A program made the translations under genes and the position numbers. Below the pieces are notes generated by a model that did not search any database, had not been told where the DNA came from, and saw only the letters and a program-made list of their open reading frames with translations. A DNA stretch of 64,000 nt, from positions 248,001 through 312,000 of the forward strand of contig NZ_CP019562.1 of assembly GCF_001983955.1 (NCBI RefSeq), read 5' to 3'. Below, one piece after another: positions 37,696 to 47,555 of the stretch. Position 1 is the first letter of the stretch. Each line of letters opens with the position of its first letter. This stretch comes from Streptococcus oralis. Its GTDB lineage: Bacteria > Bacillota > Bacilli > Lactobacillales > Streptococcaceae.

Positions 37696-38757
37696 TTAAA
37701 ATCCTGTCACTGTAATTCCTAGTAAACGGATACCTTTTTCTTTGTCAGCTAGTTCTTCGTAGAGTTGAAGGGCAGTTTGAGAAATCTGACTAACGTCCTG
37801 TGTTGCTTGTGGGAGGCTTTTTCGTCTAGTCAGAGTGGAGAAGTCAGCGTATCGTATTTTTAGGATAATGATTTTTCCAGCTTTGTCCTGCTTGCTGAGA
37901 TTGTGAGCTACCTTTTCGGAGAGAAGAGACAGCTCTTTTTTAATGTCTTCTTCTACTTGTAGAATCTTTCCATAGGTTTTTTCCTTGCCAATGGACTTAC
38001 GAATGCGGTCGGGTTTGACCGGTGAGTTATGAATACCCCTGGCCTTTCGATAAAGTTCATAACCGAGTCTGCCGAACCGATCGATTAAAGTGACTTCTGA
38101 GACATCCAATAAGTCTGCACCAGTATAAATGCCCATTTCATGAAGACGTTCAACTGTTTTTTTGCCCACGCCATGAAATTTAGCAATGTCCATTTGTTTG
38201 AGGAAGTCTTGGGCTTGATCTGGGAGGATAACTGCTAAACCATGCGGTTTTTGATAGTCACTAGCCATTTTAGCTAAGAATTTGTTATAGGAAACACCCG
38301 CAGAAGCAGTCAGGTGTAGCTCCTGCCAGATATCTTGTTGGATGAGGCGGGCTATTTTGACTGCAGACTTGATACCGAGTTTATTTTCCGTCACATCTAA
38401 GTATGCCTCGTCGATACTCATAGGTTCAATCAAATCAGTGTAGCGTTTAAAAATAGCACGAATCTCAAGTCCCACAGTCTTATACTTTTCATAATTTCCA
38501 GAGATAAAGACAGCTTGGGGACAGCGCTCATAAGCTTCTTTAGAACTCATGGCTGAATGAACACCAAAAGCTCGTGCCTCATAGCTACAGGTAGAAACGA
38601 CACCACGCCCACCTGTTTGCCTAGGGTCGCTCCCAATGATAACAGGTTTGCCCTTTAACTTGGGATTATCTCTGATTTCCACCGCAGCAAAAAAGGCATC
38701 CATGTCGATGTGGATGATTTTTCTTGACAGATCATTAATCAATGGAAATATGAGCAT
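37696..38757 (-). CDS. dinB: DNA polymerase IV
   Basis: A 353-residue Y-family, error-prone translesion polymerase. The catalytic motifs are [19 protein letters not shown] at the N-terminus and [15 protein letters not shown] (active-site Asp/Glu), followed by the helix-hairpin-helix [17 protein letters not shown] and a little-finger domain. AAGGAGCAGAA precedes the start on the minus strand. It is divergent from pflB, as in pneumococcus. Confidence 0.97.
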   Translation of the reverse strand: MLIFPLINDLSRKIIHIDMDAFFAAVEIRDNPKLKGKPVIIGSDPRQTGGRGVVSTCSYEARAFGVHSAMSSKEAYERCPQAVFISGNYEKYKTVGLEIRAIFKRYTDLIEPMSIDEAYLDVTENKLGIKSAVKIARLIQQDIWQELHLTASAGVSYNKFLAKMASDYQKPHGLAVILPDQAQDFLKQMDIAKFHGVGKKTVERLHEMGIYTGADLLDVSEVTLIDRFGRLGYELYRKARGIHNSPVKPDRIRKSIGKEKTYGKILQVEEDIKKELSLLSEKVAHNLSKQDKAGKIIILKIRYADFSTLTRRKSLPQATQDVSQISQTALQLYEELADKEKGIRLLGITVTGF

Positions 38758-38842
38758 TTCTGCTCCTTTCTAGTGTCATTTTCTATTCATTATACCTTTT
38801 TTTCTGAAAAAATGGAAAAGAGTAATCCTGCTTTCAAAAATA

Positions 38843-38876
38843 TAATACAGATTGTATCTGAAAACAGACTGTATTA
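38843..38876. repeat. Nested inverted repeats between dinB and pflB
   Basis: TAATACAG (38843-38850) and CTGTATTA (38869-38876) form eight-base arms, with TCTG-AAAA-CAGA at the centre. Within the left half CAGAT-TGT-ATCTG (38848-38860) is itself a perfect palindrome. It sits between divergent genes and may bind a regulator or form a hairpin. Confidence 0.5.
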
Positions 38877-38911
38877 GAAAAGAAAGCGTCTAAAATGCCG
38901 ATTTTCTCTTG

Positions 38912-38938
38912 TTGAAATCGGTTACTGTATGGTATACT
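38912..38938 (+). promoter_or_regulatory. pflB promoter
   Basis: TTGAAA (38912-38917), a 15-base spacer, and TATACT (38933-38938) extended by TGG. A loose cre-like sequence AGAAAGCGTCTAAA lies just upstream (about 38880), in line with CcpA control of pyruvate formate-lyase, but the match is weak. Confidence 0.55.
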
Positions 38939-38989
38939 TGACTCAAGAATGTAACAGATGACTGTTACTAGAAAAAAGAGGACATTAAC

Positions 38990-41305
38990 ATGGTTGTTAA
39001 GACAGTTGTTGAAGCACAAGATATTTTTGATAAAGCTTGGGAAGGCTTCAAAGGCGTAGATTGGAAAGAAAAAGCAAGTATTTCTCGCTTCGTTCAAGCT
39101 AACTACACACCTTACGATGGAGATGAAAGTTTCCTTGCTGGACCAACAGAACGTTCACTTCACATCAAAAAAATCGTAGAAGAAACAAAAGCACACTACG
39201 AAGAAACTCGTTTCCCAATGGACACTCGTCCAACATCTATTGCTGATATTCCTGCTGGATTTATCGACAAAGAAAATGAAGTTATCTTCGGTATCCAAAA
39301 CGATGAACTCTTCAAATTGAACTTCATGCCAAAAGGTGGTATCCGTATGGCTGAAACTACTTTGAAAGAAAATGGATACGAACCAGATCCAGCTGTTCAC
39401 GAAATCTTCACTAAATACGTAACAACAGTTAACGACGGTATCTTCCGTGCCTATACTTCAAATATCCGTCGCGCTCGTCACGCTCACACTGTAACTGGTC
39501 TTCCAGATGCCTACTCACGTGGACGTATCATCGGTGTTTACGCACGTCTTGCTCTTTACGGTGCTGACTACTTGATGCAAGAAAAAGTAAACGACTGGAA
39601 TGCGATTAAAGAAATCGATGAAGAAACAATCCGTCTTCGTGAAGAAGTAAACCTTCAATACCAAGCATTGCAACAAGTTGTTCGCTTGGGTGACCTTTAC
39701 GGAGTTGATGTCCGCAAACCAGCGATGAACACGAAAGAAGCCATCCAATGGGTTAACATCGCCTTCATGGCTGTCTGCCGTGTTATCAACGGTGCTGCTA
39801 CATCTCTAGGACGTGTGCCAATCGTATTGGATATCTTTGCAGAACGTGACCTTGCTCGTGGTACATTTACTGAATCAGAAATCCAAGAGTTCGTTGATGA
39901 TTTCGTTATGAAACTTCGTACAGTTAAATTTGCTCGCACAAAAGCTTATGACCAATTGTACTCAGGTGACCCAACCTTCATCACAACTTCTATGGCTGGT
40001 ATGGGTAACGACGGTCGTCACCGTGTTACTAAGATGGACTACCGTTTCTTGAACACTCTTGACAATATCGGTAACTCTCCAGAGCCAAACTTGACAGTTC
40101 TTTGGACTGACAAATTGCCATACAACTTCCGTCGCTACTGTATGCATATGAGCCACAAACACTCTTCTATCCAATACGAAGGTGTAACAACAATGGCTAA
40201 AGACGGATACGGAGAAATGAGCTGTATCTCATGCTGTGTGTCACCACTTGACCCAGAAAACGAAGATCAACGCCACAATATCCAGTACTTCGGTGCTCGT
40301 GTAAACGTTCTTAAAGCCCTTCTTACTGGTTTGAACGGTGGTTACGACGATGTTCACAAAGACTACAAAGTATTTGACATCGATCCTATCCGTGACGAAG
40401 TTCTTGAATTCGAATCAGTTAAAGCCAACTTTGAAAAATCTCTTGACTGGTTGACTGACACTTACGTAGATGCTTTGAACATCATCCACTACATGACTGA
40501 CAAATACAACTACGAAGCTGTTCAAATGGCATTCTTGCCAACTAAACAACGTGCCAACATGGGATTCGGTATCTGTGGATTTGCTAACACTGTTGATACA
40601 TTGTCAGCTATCAAGTACGCTACAGTTAAACCAATCCGTGATGAAAATGGCTACATCTACGATTACGAAACAATCGGTGAATACCCACGTTGGGGTGAAG
40701 ATGACCCACGTTCAAACGAATTGGCAGAATGGTTGATCGAAGCTTACACAACTCGTCTACGTAGCCACAAACTTTACAAAGACGCAGAAGCTACTGTATC
40801 ACTTTTGACTATCACATCTAACGTTGCTTACTCTAAACAAACTGGTAACTCACCAGTCCACAAAGGTGTATACCTCAACGAAGATGGTTCTGTGAACTTG
40901 TCTAAACTTGAATTCTTCTCACCAGGTGCTAACCCATCTAACAAAGCTAAAGGTGGATGGTTGCAAAACTTGAACTCACTTGCTAGCCTAGACTTTGGTT
41001 ACGCAGCTGACGGTATCTCATTGACAACTCAAGTTTCTCCACGTGCTCTTGGTAAGACTCGTGACGAACAAGTGGATAACTTGGTAACAATCCTTGATGG
41101 TTACTTCGAAAACGGTGGACAACACGTTAACTTGAACGTTATGGACTTGAACGATGTTTACGAAAAGATCATGTCAGGTGAAGACGTTATCGTACGTATC
41201 TCTGGATACTGTGTAAACACTAAATACCTCACTCCAGAACAAAAGACTGAATTGACACAACGTGTCTTCCACGAAGTTCTTTCAATGGATGACGCATTGA
41301 GCTAA
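38990..41305 (+). CDS. pflB: Pyruvate formate-lyase
   Basis: A 771-residue glycyl-radical enzyme that splits pyruvate and CoA into acetyl-CoA and formate in mixed-acid fermentation under low oxygen. The catalytic cysteine pair is Cys415-Cys416 in [14 protein letters not shown]. The radical site is Gly739 in [16 protein letters not shown]. The gene needs an activating enzyme (PflA) that is not in this window. Codon bias is strong. It follows dinB, divergently, as in pneumococcus, and ends in a terminator. Confidence 0.98.
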   Translation: MVVKTVVEAQDIFDKAWEGFKGVDWKEKASISRFVQANYTPYDGDESFLAGPTERSLHIKKIVEETKAHYEETRFPMDTRPTSIADIPAGFIDKENEVIFGIQNDELFKLNFMPKGGIRMAETTLKENGYEPDPAVHEIFTKYVTTVNDGIFRAYTSNIRRARHAHTVTGLPDAYSRGRIIGVYARLALYGADYLMQEKVNDWNAIKEIDEETIRLREEVNLQYQALQQVVRLGDLYGVDVRKPAMNTKEAIQWVNIAFMAVCRVINGAATSLGRVPIVLDIFAERDLARGTFTESEIQEFVDDFVMKLRTVKFARTKAYDQLYSGDPTFITTSMAGMGNDGRHRVTKMDYRFLNTLDNIGNSPEPNLTVLWTDKLPYNFRRYCMHMSHKHSSIQYEGVTTMAKDGYGEMSCISCCVSPLDPENEDQRHNIQYFGARVNVLKALLTGLNGGYDDVHKDYKVFDIDPIRDEVLEFESVKANFEKSLDWLTDTYVDALNIIHYMTDKYNYEAVQMAFLPTKQRANMGFGICGFANTVDTLSAIKYATVKPIRDENGYIYDYETIGEYPRWGEDDPRSNELAEWLIEAYTTRLRSHKLYKDAEATVSLLTITSNVAYSKQTGNSPVHKGVYLNEDGSVNLSKLEFFSPGANPSNKAKGGWLQNLNSLASLDFGYAADGISLTTQVSPRALGKTRDEQVDNLVTILDGYFENGGQHVNLNVMDLNDVYEKIMSGEDVIVRISGYCVNTKYLTPEQKTELTQRVFHEVLSMDDALS

Positions 41306-41317
41306 GATAATATAAAG

Positions 41318-41345
41318 AAAACTAGCCTTAAGGCTAGTTTTTTTG
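41318..41345 (+). terminator. pflB terminator
   Basis: AAAACTAGCC and GGCTAGTTTT form perfect arms around TTAA, followed by T's. Confidence 0.88.
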
Positions 41346-41471
41346 TTACTGAGGTTTTGATAATTTTAAATCAAGGAATATTATAGTTTATACTCTCAGA
41401 GAGAAGAGACAAATTACTTCTATATAAAATATGGCTTTTTCTGCCTTACTGCAGGTGTCATAGAATTGACT

Positions 41472-41514
41472 AAAAAGGATTGAATTCTACAAAATATAGA
41501 CTTCAATCCTTTTT
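41472..41514 (-). terminator. Terminator of the beta-helix/G5 adhesin gene
   Basis: The perfect 13-base arms AAAAAGGATTGAA and TTCAATCCTTTTT enclose a 17-base loop, 42 bases past the stop of the minus-strand adhesin gene. Confidence 0.78.
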
Positions 41515-41555
41515 TAAAATATACTATCTAGCTTGAAGAGTAAATGACATATACT

Positions 41556-44500
41556 TTAGTCGTTATCTTCTTTACGTTTGAATAGTGTAAGACCTAAGGC
41601 TGCAAATAGAGCTAGAGCACCAGTCACTGCTGCAGAGTGATTGTTTTCTGTTCCTGTATTTGGTAATACTTTGGTATTATCAACAGTAGATTGCTCAGTA
41701 TTTGCATGGTTTTGTTGACTATCTTGACTTAATTGGTCAGTATTATTTGGAGTGGTTGCAGTAGTAGCAGCTGTTCCTATTCTTACAATTTCATCAGTAG
41801 GTGTAATTGTAACTGTAGAAGACAGAATGTTGCTAGAAATAATCTGCCCTTTATCATCAAAAACTTCTTCGATAATGATTGTACGAAGGCCAGCTTTACC
41901 TGGGGCAACAATCATTTGTGTTCCACTAGGCAATTTATCATCATAAATGGATTGAATACCATAAGGAATAGAAAGTTCAATAGTTCTCTGAACAGTTCTA
42001 GTAAGTGGTTTTGTTCCCACAAGTACAATCTGTTTGACAGGCTCAGTTTGTTTGTCAGAGACAACACGAGACGAGATCACAGTATTGTTTCGGTTGTCAA
42101 TAGTATCTTCGTGAACAATAGTTCTAGTACCTTTAACACCAGGGGTTTGAATCTCTTCTTCTCCAACGAATAGCTTGTCAGAAGGCACTTTAACGATATC
42201 AAAGTCAATATCTTGTGTCTCAGTTCTTTGAGCGGTTACAGTGAGTGGTTTTGTTCCCACAAGTACGATCTGTTTGACAGGCTCAGTTTGTTCATCAGAG
42301 ATGACGCGAGACGAGATCACAGTATTGTTTCGGTTGTCAATAGTATCTTCGTGAACAATAGTTCTAGTACCTTTAACACCAGGGGTTTGAATCTCTTCTT
42401 CCCCAACAAATAGCTTATCAGAAGGAACTTTAACGATATCAAAGTCAATATCCTGTTTCTCAGTTCTTTGAGCGGTTACAGTGAGTGGTTTTGTTCCCAC
42501 AAGTACGATCTGTTTGACAGGCTCAGTTTGTTCATCAGAGATGACGCGAGACGAGATCACAGTATTGTTTCGGTTGTCAATAGTATCTTCGTGAACAATA
42601 GTTCTAGTACCTTTAACACCAGGGGTTTGAATCTCTTCTTCTCCAACGAATAGCTTGTCAGAAGGCACTTTAACGATATCAAAGTCAATATCTTGTGTCT
42701 CAGTTCTTTGAGCGGTTACAGTGAGTGGTTTTGTTCCCACAAGTACGATCTGTTTGACAGGCTCAGTTTGTTCATCAGAGATGACGCGAGACGAGATCAC
42801 AGTATTGTTTCGGTTGTCAATAGTATCTTCGTGAACAATAGTTCTAGTACCTTTAACACCAGGGGTTTGAATCTCTTCTTCCCCAACAAATAGCTTATCA
42901 GAAGGAACTTTAACGATATCAAAGTCAATATCCTGTTTCTCAGTTCTTTGAGCGGTTACAGTGAGTGGTTTTGTTCCCACAAGTACGATCTGTTTGACAG
43001 GCTCAGTTTGTTCATCAGAGATGACGCGAGACGAGATCACAGTATTGTTTCGGTTGTCAATAGTATCTTCGTGAACAATAGTTCTAGTACCTTTAACACC
43101 AGGGGTTTGAATCTCTTCTTCCCCAACAAATAGCTTATCAGAAGGAACTTTAACGATATCAAAGTCAATATCCTGTTTCTCAGTTCTTTGAGCAGTTACA
43201 GTAAGTGGTTTTGTTCCCACAAGTACGATCTGTTTGACAGGTTCGGTTTGTTCGTCAGAGATAACACGAGACGAGATCACAGTATTGTTTCGGTTGTCAA
43301 TAGTATCTTCGTGAACAATAGTTCTAGTACCTTTAACACCAGGAATCTGAATTTCTTCTTCTCCAACAAATAGCTTGTCAGAAGGCACTTTAACGATATC
43401 AAAGTCAATATCCTGTTTCTCAGTTCTTTGAGCAGTTCTAGTAAGTGGTTTTGTTCCCACAAGTACGATTTGCTTAATAGGTTTAGTAGTGATACTATCA
43501 GAAACTTGTTCTCTTGAAATTAGATCATTTGTATCATTATCACGGATTTCTCGATAAGAAACAGTACGGATTCCTTTGACACCAGGAGTTTTGATGACAG
43601 AATCACCAACTAGAATAGTATCATCGTTTACATATTCTGTTTCGAAATCGACATCAAACTGATCAAATGCTCCAATAGCTTTGGAAGTTCGTGTACCTAC
43701 ATGGACAATACGATTTTGCGGTGCCGTAGTTACATTTTCATCAGTAAATGTATATTGCGTATCGTTCTTCAAACCAATTGGAAGATTTTCATAGCGATAG
43801 GCCATCTCAGTTGTTTGAGTTTGGTTTTTAGTGTCAGTGTAACTATACGTTTTAGTGGCTGTCATAATTTTGCCATCTGTGGTTGTATAGTCTGCTCGAA
43901 GCAAGCCAGGAATGCGATCATTATCAGTAGCTTCTCGAATATTTGTTGTTGCATAGAAGTATCTGAGACCATAGTTTAGGATATCGGTTCCACTTGATTT
44001 CTCATAAGCAGAGTTATCGACACCAGTCGCATAGGTATTTACAGTTTTCGTTCCAGCTACACCAGGAGTTTTCTCAATGCTAGTTCCAGCTGCAATAGTT
44101 TTATCGTTCACGTAGATTGTCTCATATGGAACAGTCTCTTCTGAACTGTTGATTAAACTAGGGGAACTTGTTGAAAAACGACTAACTCCCATATTGAATT
44201 GAGTGCTATTCTTTTCCTTGTTAGGAATAAGGCGTTCGGTTGCAGGCTTATAGATCGCATTGCCAAGTGGATCGGTTTTCGTATCGGTAGTAGAAGCTGT
44301 GATTTCTGATTCGGAAGTGAAGGTATTGTTTTCAGTATATCGAACTAGGTGATTGGTTTCTAATACACGGATTGGCAAATCAACATTGTTAGCATAACTA
44401 ATATTAGAAATTTTAATATCGTTTCCAATAAAAGCTAATGGTTGAGTTCGACTAAGTGTATTTGGAAGGTTGCTTGGAGTTCGAGTTGTATTAATACCAA

Positions 44501-47150
44501 AGCCAAGTCCAGGTTGCACCAAAGTACCATTATTTCCATTTAAACTAATTAACGGCGTTTGTGTTGCAGCATTCTTAGCTAAAGATTGTGTGATTTCCCC
44601 AAAGTCAAGATTATTGTCTTTAAAAAGAACGCCCTCTGCATTTGTTGTAATAGAAATGATAGGCATTGTCTTTTGTTTTCCGATGATGCCAGGTCTAGTA
44701 CTCATGAAAGTTTTTTTGACTTTAATGTCATTGTTTTGGAAAACAACAGACCCACGGAACTTATCTTGGTTAGATCGAATTGTTTTATCTGCGACATTAA
44801 AATTACTAGTCGATTCAGCGATTGTAATAGCAGATAAATCTTTATTTGGATCACCGTAAAGTTCTTCAAGCTCGACTTTATTATTACTAATGTTGATGGA
44901 ACCAGAACCATATCCCAATCCGTTTGCAAATTTACTTGTATCAGATAATGTAGCGGTTCCCCTAATATTGTCATTAGAAGAGTTAATCATCTTAATCAAA
45001 TCGTTTGCTGAGTGTCCAGTGATTTGATTGTTTTTTATATTCAGTACATAGTTTAGATAAGGCTCTTGCATACGAACCAAGATAGCATTTGTATTGTAGT
45101 CTTGGTTTGTAGCGGTTCTACCTGATGAATCCAAATCTTGAATGCGGTTATTACTAATTTCAAAATAACCTACGGCTCCGTCTGCACTCAAGTCCTGAGA
45201 TTTTTCATTCGTTTGCAAATGAATCGCTTCATACTGGAGGTAATCATGACCATGTGTAAATTTTCCGTCAACTTTCAAGTCATCTCGTACTAGACGATTT
45301 GTTTTATCTTGTGTGACAACGTTGTTTCGAATGACAACATTTTCCATTTTAAAGTTTCGGTTGTATACAGAGATACCTAACAAGCGATCTCCGTATGAAA
45401 TGTTGTTTTCGATTAAAATTCGGTCACCGTCGTGAATATCTAAACCTTTACGATAGTTATAGGTACTCGTATTGTTTCGGAAAACTATTCCATTATTGTA
45501 GGATCCAGCCTCTGAAGCGAAACCATAACCTGTACTTCCGTTTAATTTGTGTCCATTTTCAGAAGTGGTTGTTCCTTCAATAAGGATATTGGTTTGGTAA
45601 GAGAATTGAACTCCAGCCACTCGGTTATTGTGAGTATTACTGTTTAATACTTTATTGTTTTCACCTAAGTTTAGACTACTGAAAGTATAACCAGGAGCTT
45701 TTCCAGCAATCAAATTACTCACAGAGCGAGGACGGCCCCAACCAGGAAGAGAGATATTTGAGACACTGTTATATGACGACCCGAAGCGGATACCAGCTTT
45801 GTTAGCTCCACTCGCTTCAACGTTCTCAACAGTTACATTATCAGAATCATTGATAAGGACGCCATCGACTTTTCCATAGTAGGGCATTCCTTTGACGTAG
45901 AAGCCATCATGTTGTTCTCCAAAAGCTTCTTTTAAGTTTTGGATAGAAACAGATAAATCTTTCACAAGGAATCCATTTTGATTTTCAACTAGCAAAACAG
46001 CATGGTCGCGATTGTCAGTATCATTCTCGTTGCTATCCCAAGGATTTCCTAGCTGAACTAAATTTGTTTTTAATACGGTTGTTCCTGGACCGTCTCCAAA
46101 GAGACCGGTTACATTTGAGTGCTCTGAACCGATTTTAATTTGATCAAAGGAGCCACTTTCGCTTTTGCGATAGATAGGCAGTGCTATTCCTGTAAGGTTT
46201 TCTCCGTTAGAACTAACATAACGAACAAGTCCATCCGAGTCTACACGAAGATTTTCATATTCTTCTTTCGTAACATGCGAAAGATTCTGAACACCATCAA
46301 TTCGTCCTTTTTGTATAGGCATAGGAACACCTGATCCGTATGTTAAAATTTTATAGTGATCAATTTCGCCTTTATCACGAGCCACATTGACAATTCCAGA
46401 AAGTTTGACGGCAACACCAGTATGTTGTGTACCATCTGGATCAGCCATTACAATTTCATTTGCTGCTTTTAGTGCTTTATTAACAGCGAGAGTATCATCT
46501 TGGTTATCAGCTACATTCAAACCAAAATCAGTAGCATTGACATAGTACCATTTGTTTTTATGATCATAGTGAACATCATACTCAATACCTTCAACAGTTG
46601 GTTTTGAAACAACGGTTCTTACATCTTCTGTGATGGCATCTTGAATTTTCTTTGATTGGTTTTCTTTTGGTATTTCAGGAATGGCTTTTGCTTTGATTGC
46701 TTCCTCGTCAGCTTTTACTTCTGGTTTTAGAGCGGATTCGATAGATTCAGCGGGCTCAGTCGGTATAGAGTCTTTTGGCTGACTTTTATTTTTTTCCGCA
46801 GATGTGGATGCGCTTACACTTCGGAAGCCACTTCGTCCTATTTGTTTACTATCTGCTGGCTTCGTAGGAGTTTCAGCTACAGTGCTAGCACTATCGGATA
46901 CATTGGAAGAAGGAGTAGTAGACTGTTCAGTCACTGAACTAGGATTATTAGCATTCTCAGCAGAATTTGGAGTATTTCCGTCTTCATTGGTTTTTTCAAT
47001 CGTTGAAGATGTAACTGTAGTCGGTCGTAGCATTTCTGAAGTGTCTCCCCCAACTTCATTAGCGGCTACGTTATTGACTAATAAGGCTGATGTAACAATT
47101 CCGATTGAAACAGCAACCCAGTGCTTCTTTACTTTACGTAACTTTTTCAT
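41556..47150 (-). CDS. LPXTG-anchored surface protein with beta-helix and G5 repeats
   Basis: A 1864-residue cell-wall protein. A basic signal peptide (about 1-30) is followed by a Ser/Thr/Glu-rich region (31-170) and a domain of unknown fold (about 170-360, with YDVHYDHKNKWYYVNATDFG). A right-handed beta-helix comes next (about 360-900; many short turns such as NNVTVENV-like, VLINDSDNVTVENVEASGA, GIVFRNNTSTYNYRKGLDI). Last come G5-type domains from about 1000 to 1790, six of them near-identical 80-residue units (KQIVLVGTKPLT ... VKVPSDKLFVGEEEIQTPGV). The C-terminus has LPNTG near 1826, a hydrophobic helix and KRKEDND. Beta-helices of this type occur in polysaccharide lyases and in adhesins; which applies is unknown. 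Confidence 0.9.
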   Translation of the reverse strand: MKKLRKVKKHWVAVSIGIVTSALLVNNVAANEVGGDTSEMLRPTTVTSSTIEKTNEDGNTPNSAENANNPSSVTEQSTTPSSNVSDSASTVAETPTKPADSKQIGRSGFRSVSASTSAEKNKSQPKDSIPTEPAESIESALKPEVKADEEAIKAKAIPEIPKENQSKKIQDAITEDVRTVVSKPTVEGIEYDVHYDHKNKWYYVNATDFGLNVADNQDDTLAVNKALKAANEIVMADPDGTQHTGVAVKLSGIVNVARDKGEIDHYKILTYGSGVPMPIQKGRIDGVQNLSHVTKEEYENLRVDSDGLVRYVSSNGENLTGIALPIYRKSESGSFDQIKIGSEHSNVTGLFGDGPGTTVLKTNLVQLGNPWDSNENDTDNRDHAVLLVENQNGFLVKDLSVSIQNLKEAFGEQHDGFYVKGMPYYGKVDGVLINDSDNVTVENVEASGANKAGIRFGSSYNSVSNISLPGWGRPRSVSNLIAGKAPGYTFSSLNLGENNKVLNSNTHNNRVAGVQFSYQTNILIEGTTTSENGHKLNGSTGYGFASEAGSYNNGIVFRNNTSTYNYRKGLDIHDGDRILIENNISYGDRLLGISVYNRNFKMENVVIRNNVVTQDKTNRLVRDDLKVDGKFTHGHDYLQYEAIHLQTNEKSQDLSADGAVGYFEISNNRIQDLDSSGRTATNQDYNTNAILVRMQEPYLNYVLNIKNNQITGHSANDLIKMINSSNDNIRGTATLSDTSKFANGLGYGSGSINISNNKVELEELYGDPNKDLSAITIAESTSNFNVADKTIRSNQDKFRGSVVFQNNDIKVKKTFMSTRPGIIGKQKTMPIISITTNAEGVLFKDNNLDFGEITQSLAKNAATQTPLISLNGNNGTLVQPGLGFGINTTRTPSNLPNTLSRTQPLAFIGNDIKISNISYANNVDLPIRVLETNHLVRYTENNTFTSESEITASTTDTKTDPLGNAIYKPATERLIPNKEKNSTQFNMGVSRFSTSSPSLINSSEETVPYETIYVNDKTIAAGTSIEKTPGVAGTKTVNTYATGVDNSAYEKSSGTDILNYGLRYFYATTNIREATDNDRIPGLLRADYTTTDGKIMTATKTYSYTDTKNQTQTTEMAYRYENLPIGLKNDTQYTFTDENVTTAPQNRIVHVGTRTSKAIGAFDQFDVDFETEYVNDDTILVGDSVIKTPGVKGIRTVSYREIRDNDTNDLISREQVSDSITTKPIKQIVLVGTKPLTRTAQRTEKQDIDFDIVKVPSDKLFVGEEEIQIPGVKGTRTIVHEDTIDNRNNTVISSRVISDEQTEPVKQIVLVGTKPLTVTAQRTEKQDIDFDIVKVPSDKLFVGEEEIQTPGVKGTRTIVHEDTIDNRNNTVISSRVISDEQTEPVKQIVLVGTKPLTVTAQRTEKQDIDFDIVKVPSDKLFVGEEEIQTPGVKGTRTIVHEDTIDNRNNTVISSRVISDEQTEPVKQIVLVGTKPLTVTAQRTETQDIDFDIVKVPSDKLFVGEEEIQTPGVKGTRTIVHEDTIDNRNNTVISSRVISDEQTEPVKQIVLVGTKPLTVTAQRTEKQDIDFDIVKVPSDKLFVGEEEIQTPGVKGTRTIVHEDTIDNRNNTVISSRVISDEQTEPVKQIVLVGTKPLTVTAQRTETQDIDFDIVKVPSDKLFVGEEEIQTPGVKGTRTIVHEDTIDNRNNTVISSRVVSDKQTEPVKQIVLVGTKPLTRTVQRTIELSIPYGIQSIYDDKLPSGTQMIVAPGKAGLRTIIIEEVFDDKGQIISSNILSSTVTITPTDEIVRIGTAATTATTPNNTDQLSQDSQQNHANTEQSTVDNTKVLPNTGTENNHSAAVTGALALFAALGLTLFKRKEDND
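42001..43440 (-). repeat. Six tandem 240-bp units encoding G5 domains
   Basis: The same block (GTGGTTTTGTTCCCACAAGT on the plus strand) recurs every 240 bases at about 42005, 42245, 42485, 42725, 42965, 43205 and, diverged beyond it, 43445. Units alternate in two forms: one encodes ETQ and uses TCTCCAACGAATAGCTTG, the other encodes EKQ and uses TCCCCAACAAATAGCTTA. The alternation gives a 480-bp super-period, a sign of expansion by dimers. No frame is broken. Confidence 0.9.
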
Positions 47151-47555
47151 AAAATTATAATTCCCTTTATAATGTATATATTAAGTAGTTTGGCCGCAAT
47201 TATTCATAATAATTTATATTTAGTTTCTCCTACAAATAACTATAATAATATATAAAAATATATTGCAACCTTTTTATTTTAACAAATCAAGTAGTTTGAG
47301 TCAAGAAATCAAACTAGAAAATTAAAATTATTTTTTAACACAAATTATTTTATTCGTAAAATAGTTAAAATTGAGTTTGTTTTACTTGACAGAATGACAA
47401 GTATAATGCTAGAATGTATGTGGTTATTTATGTTTAATACTTAAAGTGTTTGGAGGACTTTAACTACTAAATATCAAATAATCTGTGATTTCTTCTTCGT
47501 TTCTCAGGAGAGGGATTAAGAACATTGAAAATAAAATATAGAAAAGAGGGGAAAC
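47151..47555. promoter_or_regulatory. Divergent control region between two adhesin genes
   Basis: A very AT-rich 405-base interval. Plus strand: TTGACA (47386-47391), 18 bases, TAGAAT (47410-47415), with an overlapping TATAAT at 47402-47407, giving a leader of about 140 bases. Minus strand: TTGCAA followed by TATTAT-like sequence (about 47266-47240). Two copies of AAGTAGTTTG occur (about 47186 and 47290). No regulator gene lies inside. Confidence 0.55.

Noticed and set aside
42213..43373. Repeated plus-strand open frames of about 61-66 codons inside the G5 adhesin gene
   Set aside because: They are antisense shadows of the 240-bp repeats, lack ribosome sites and show no independent conservation.
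47151..47555. Insertion-sequence remnant between the two adhesin genes
   Set aside because: No transposase fragment, terminal inverted repeats or target duplications could be found; AT-richness fits a control region.
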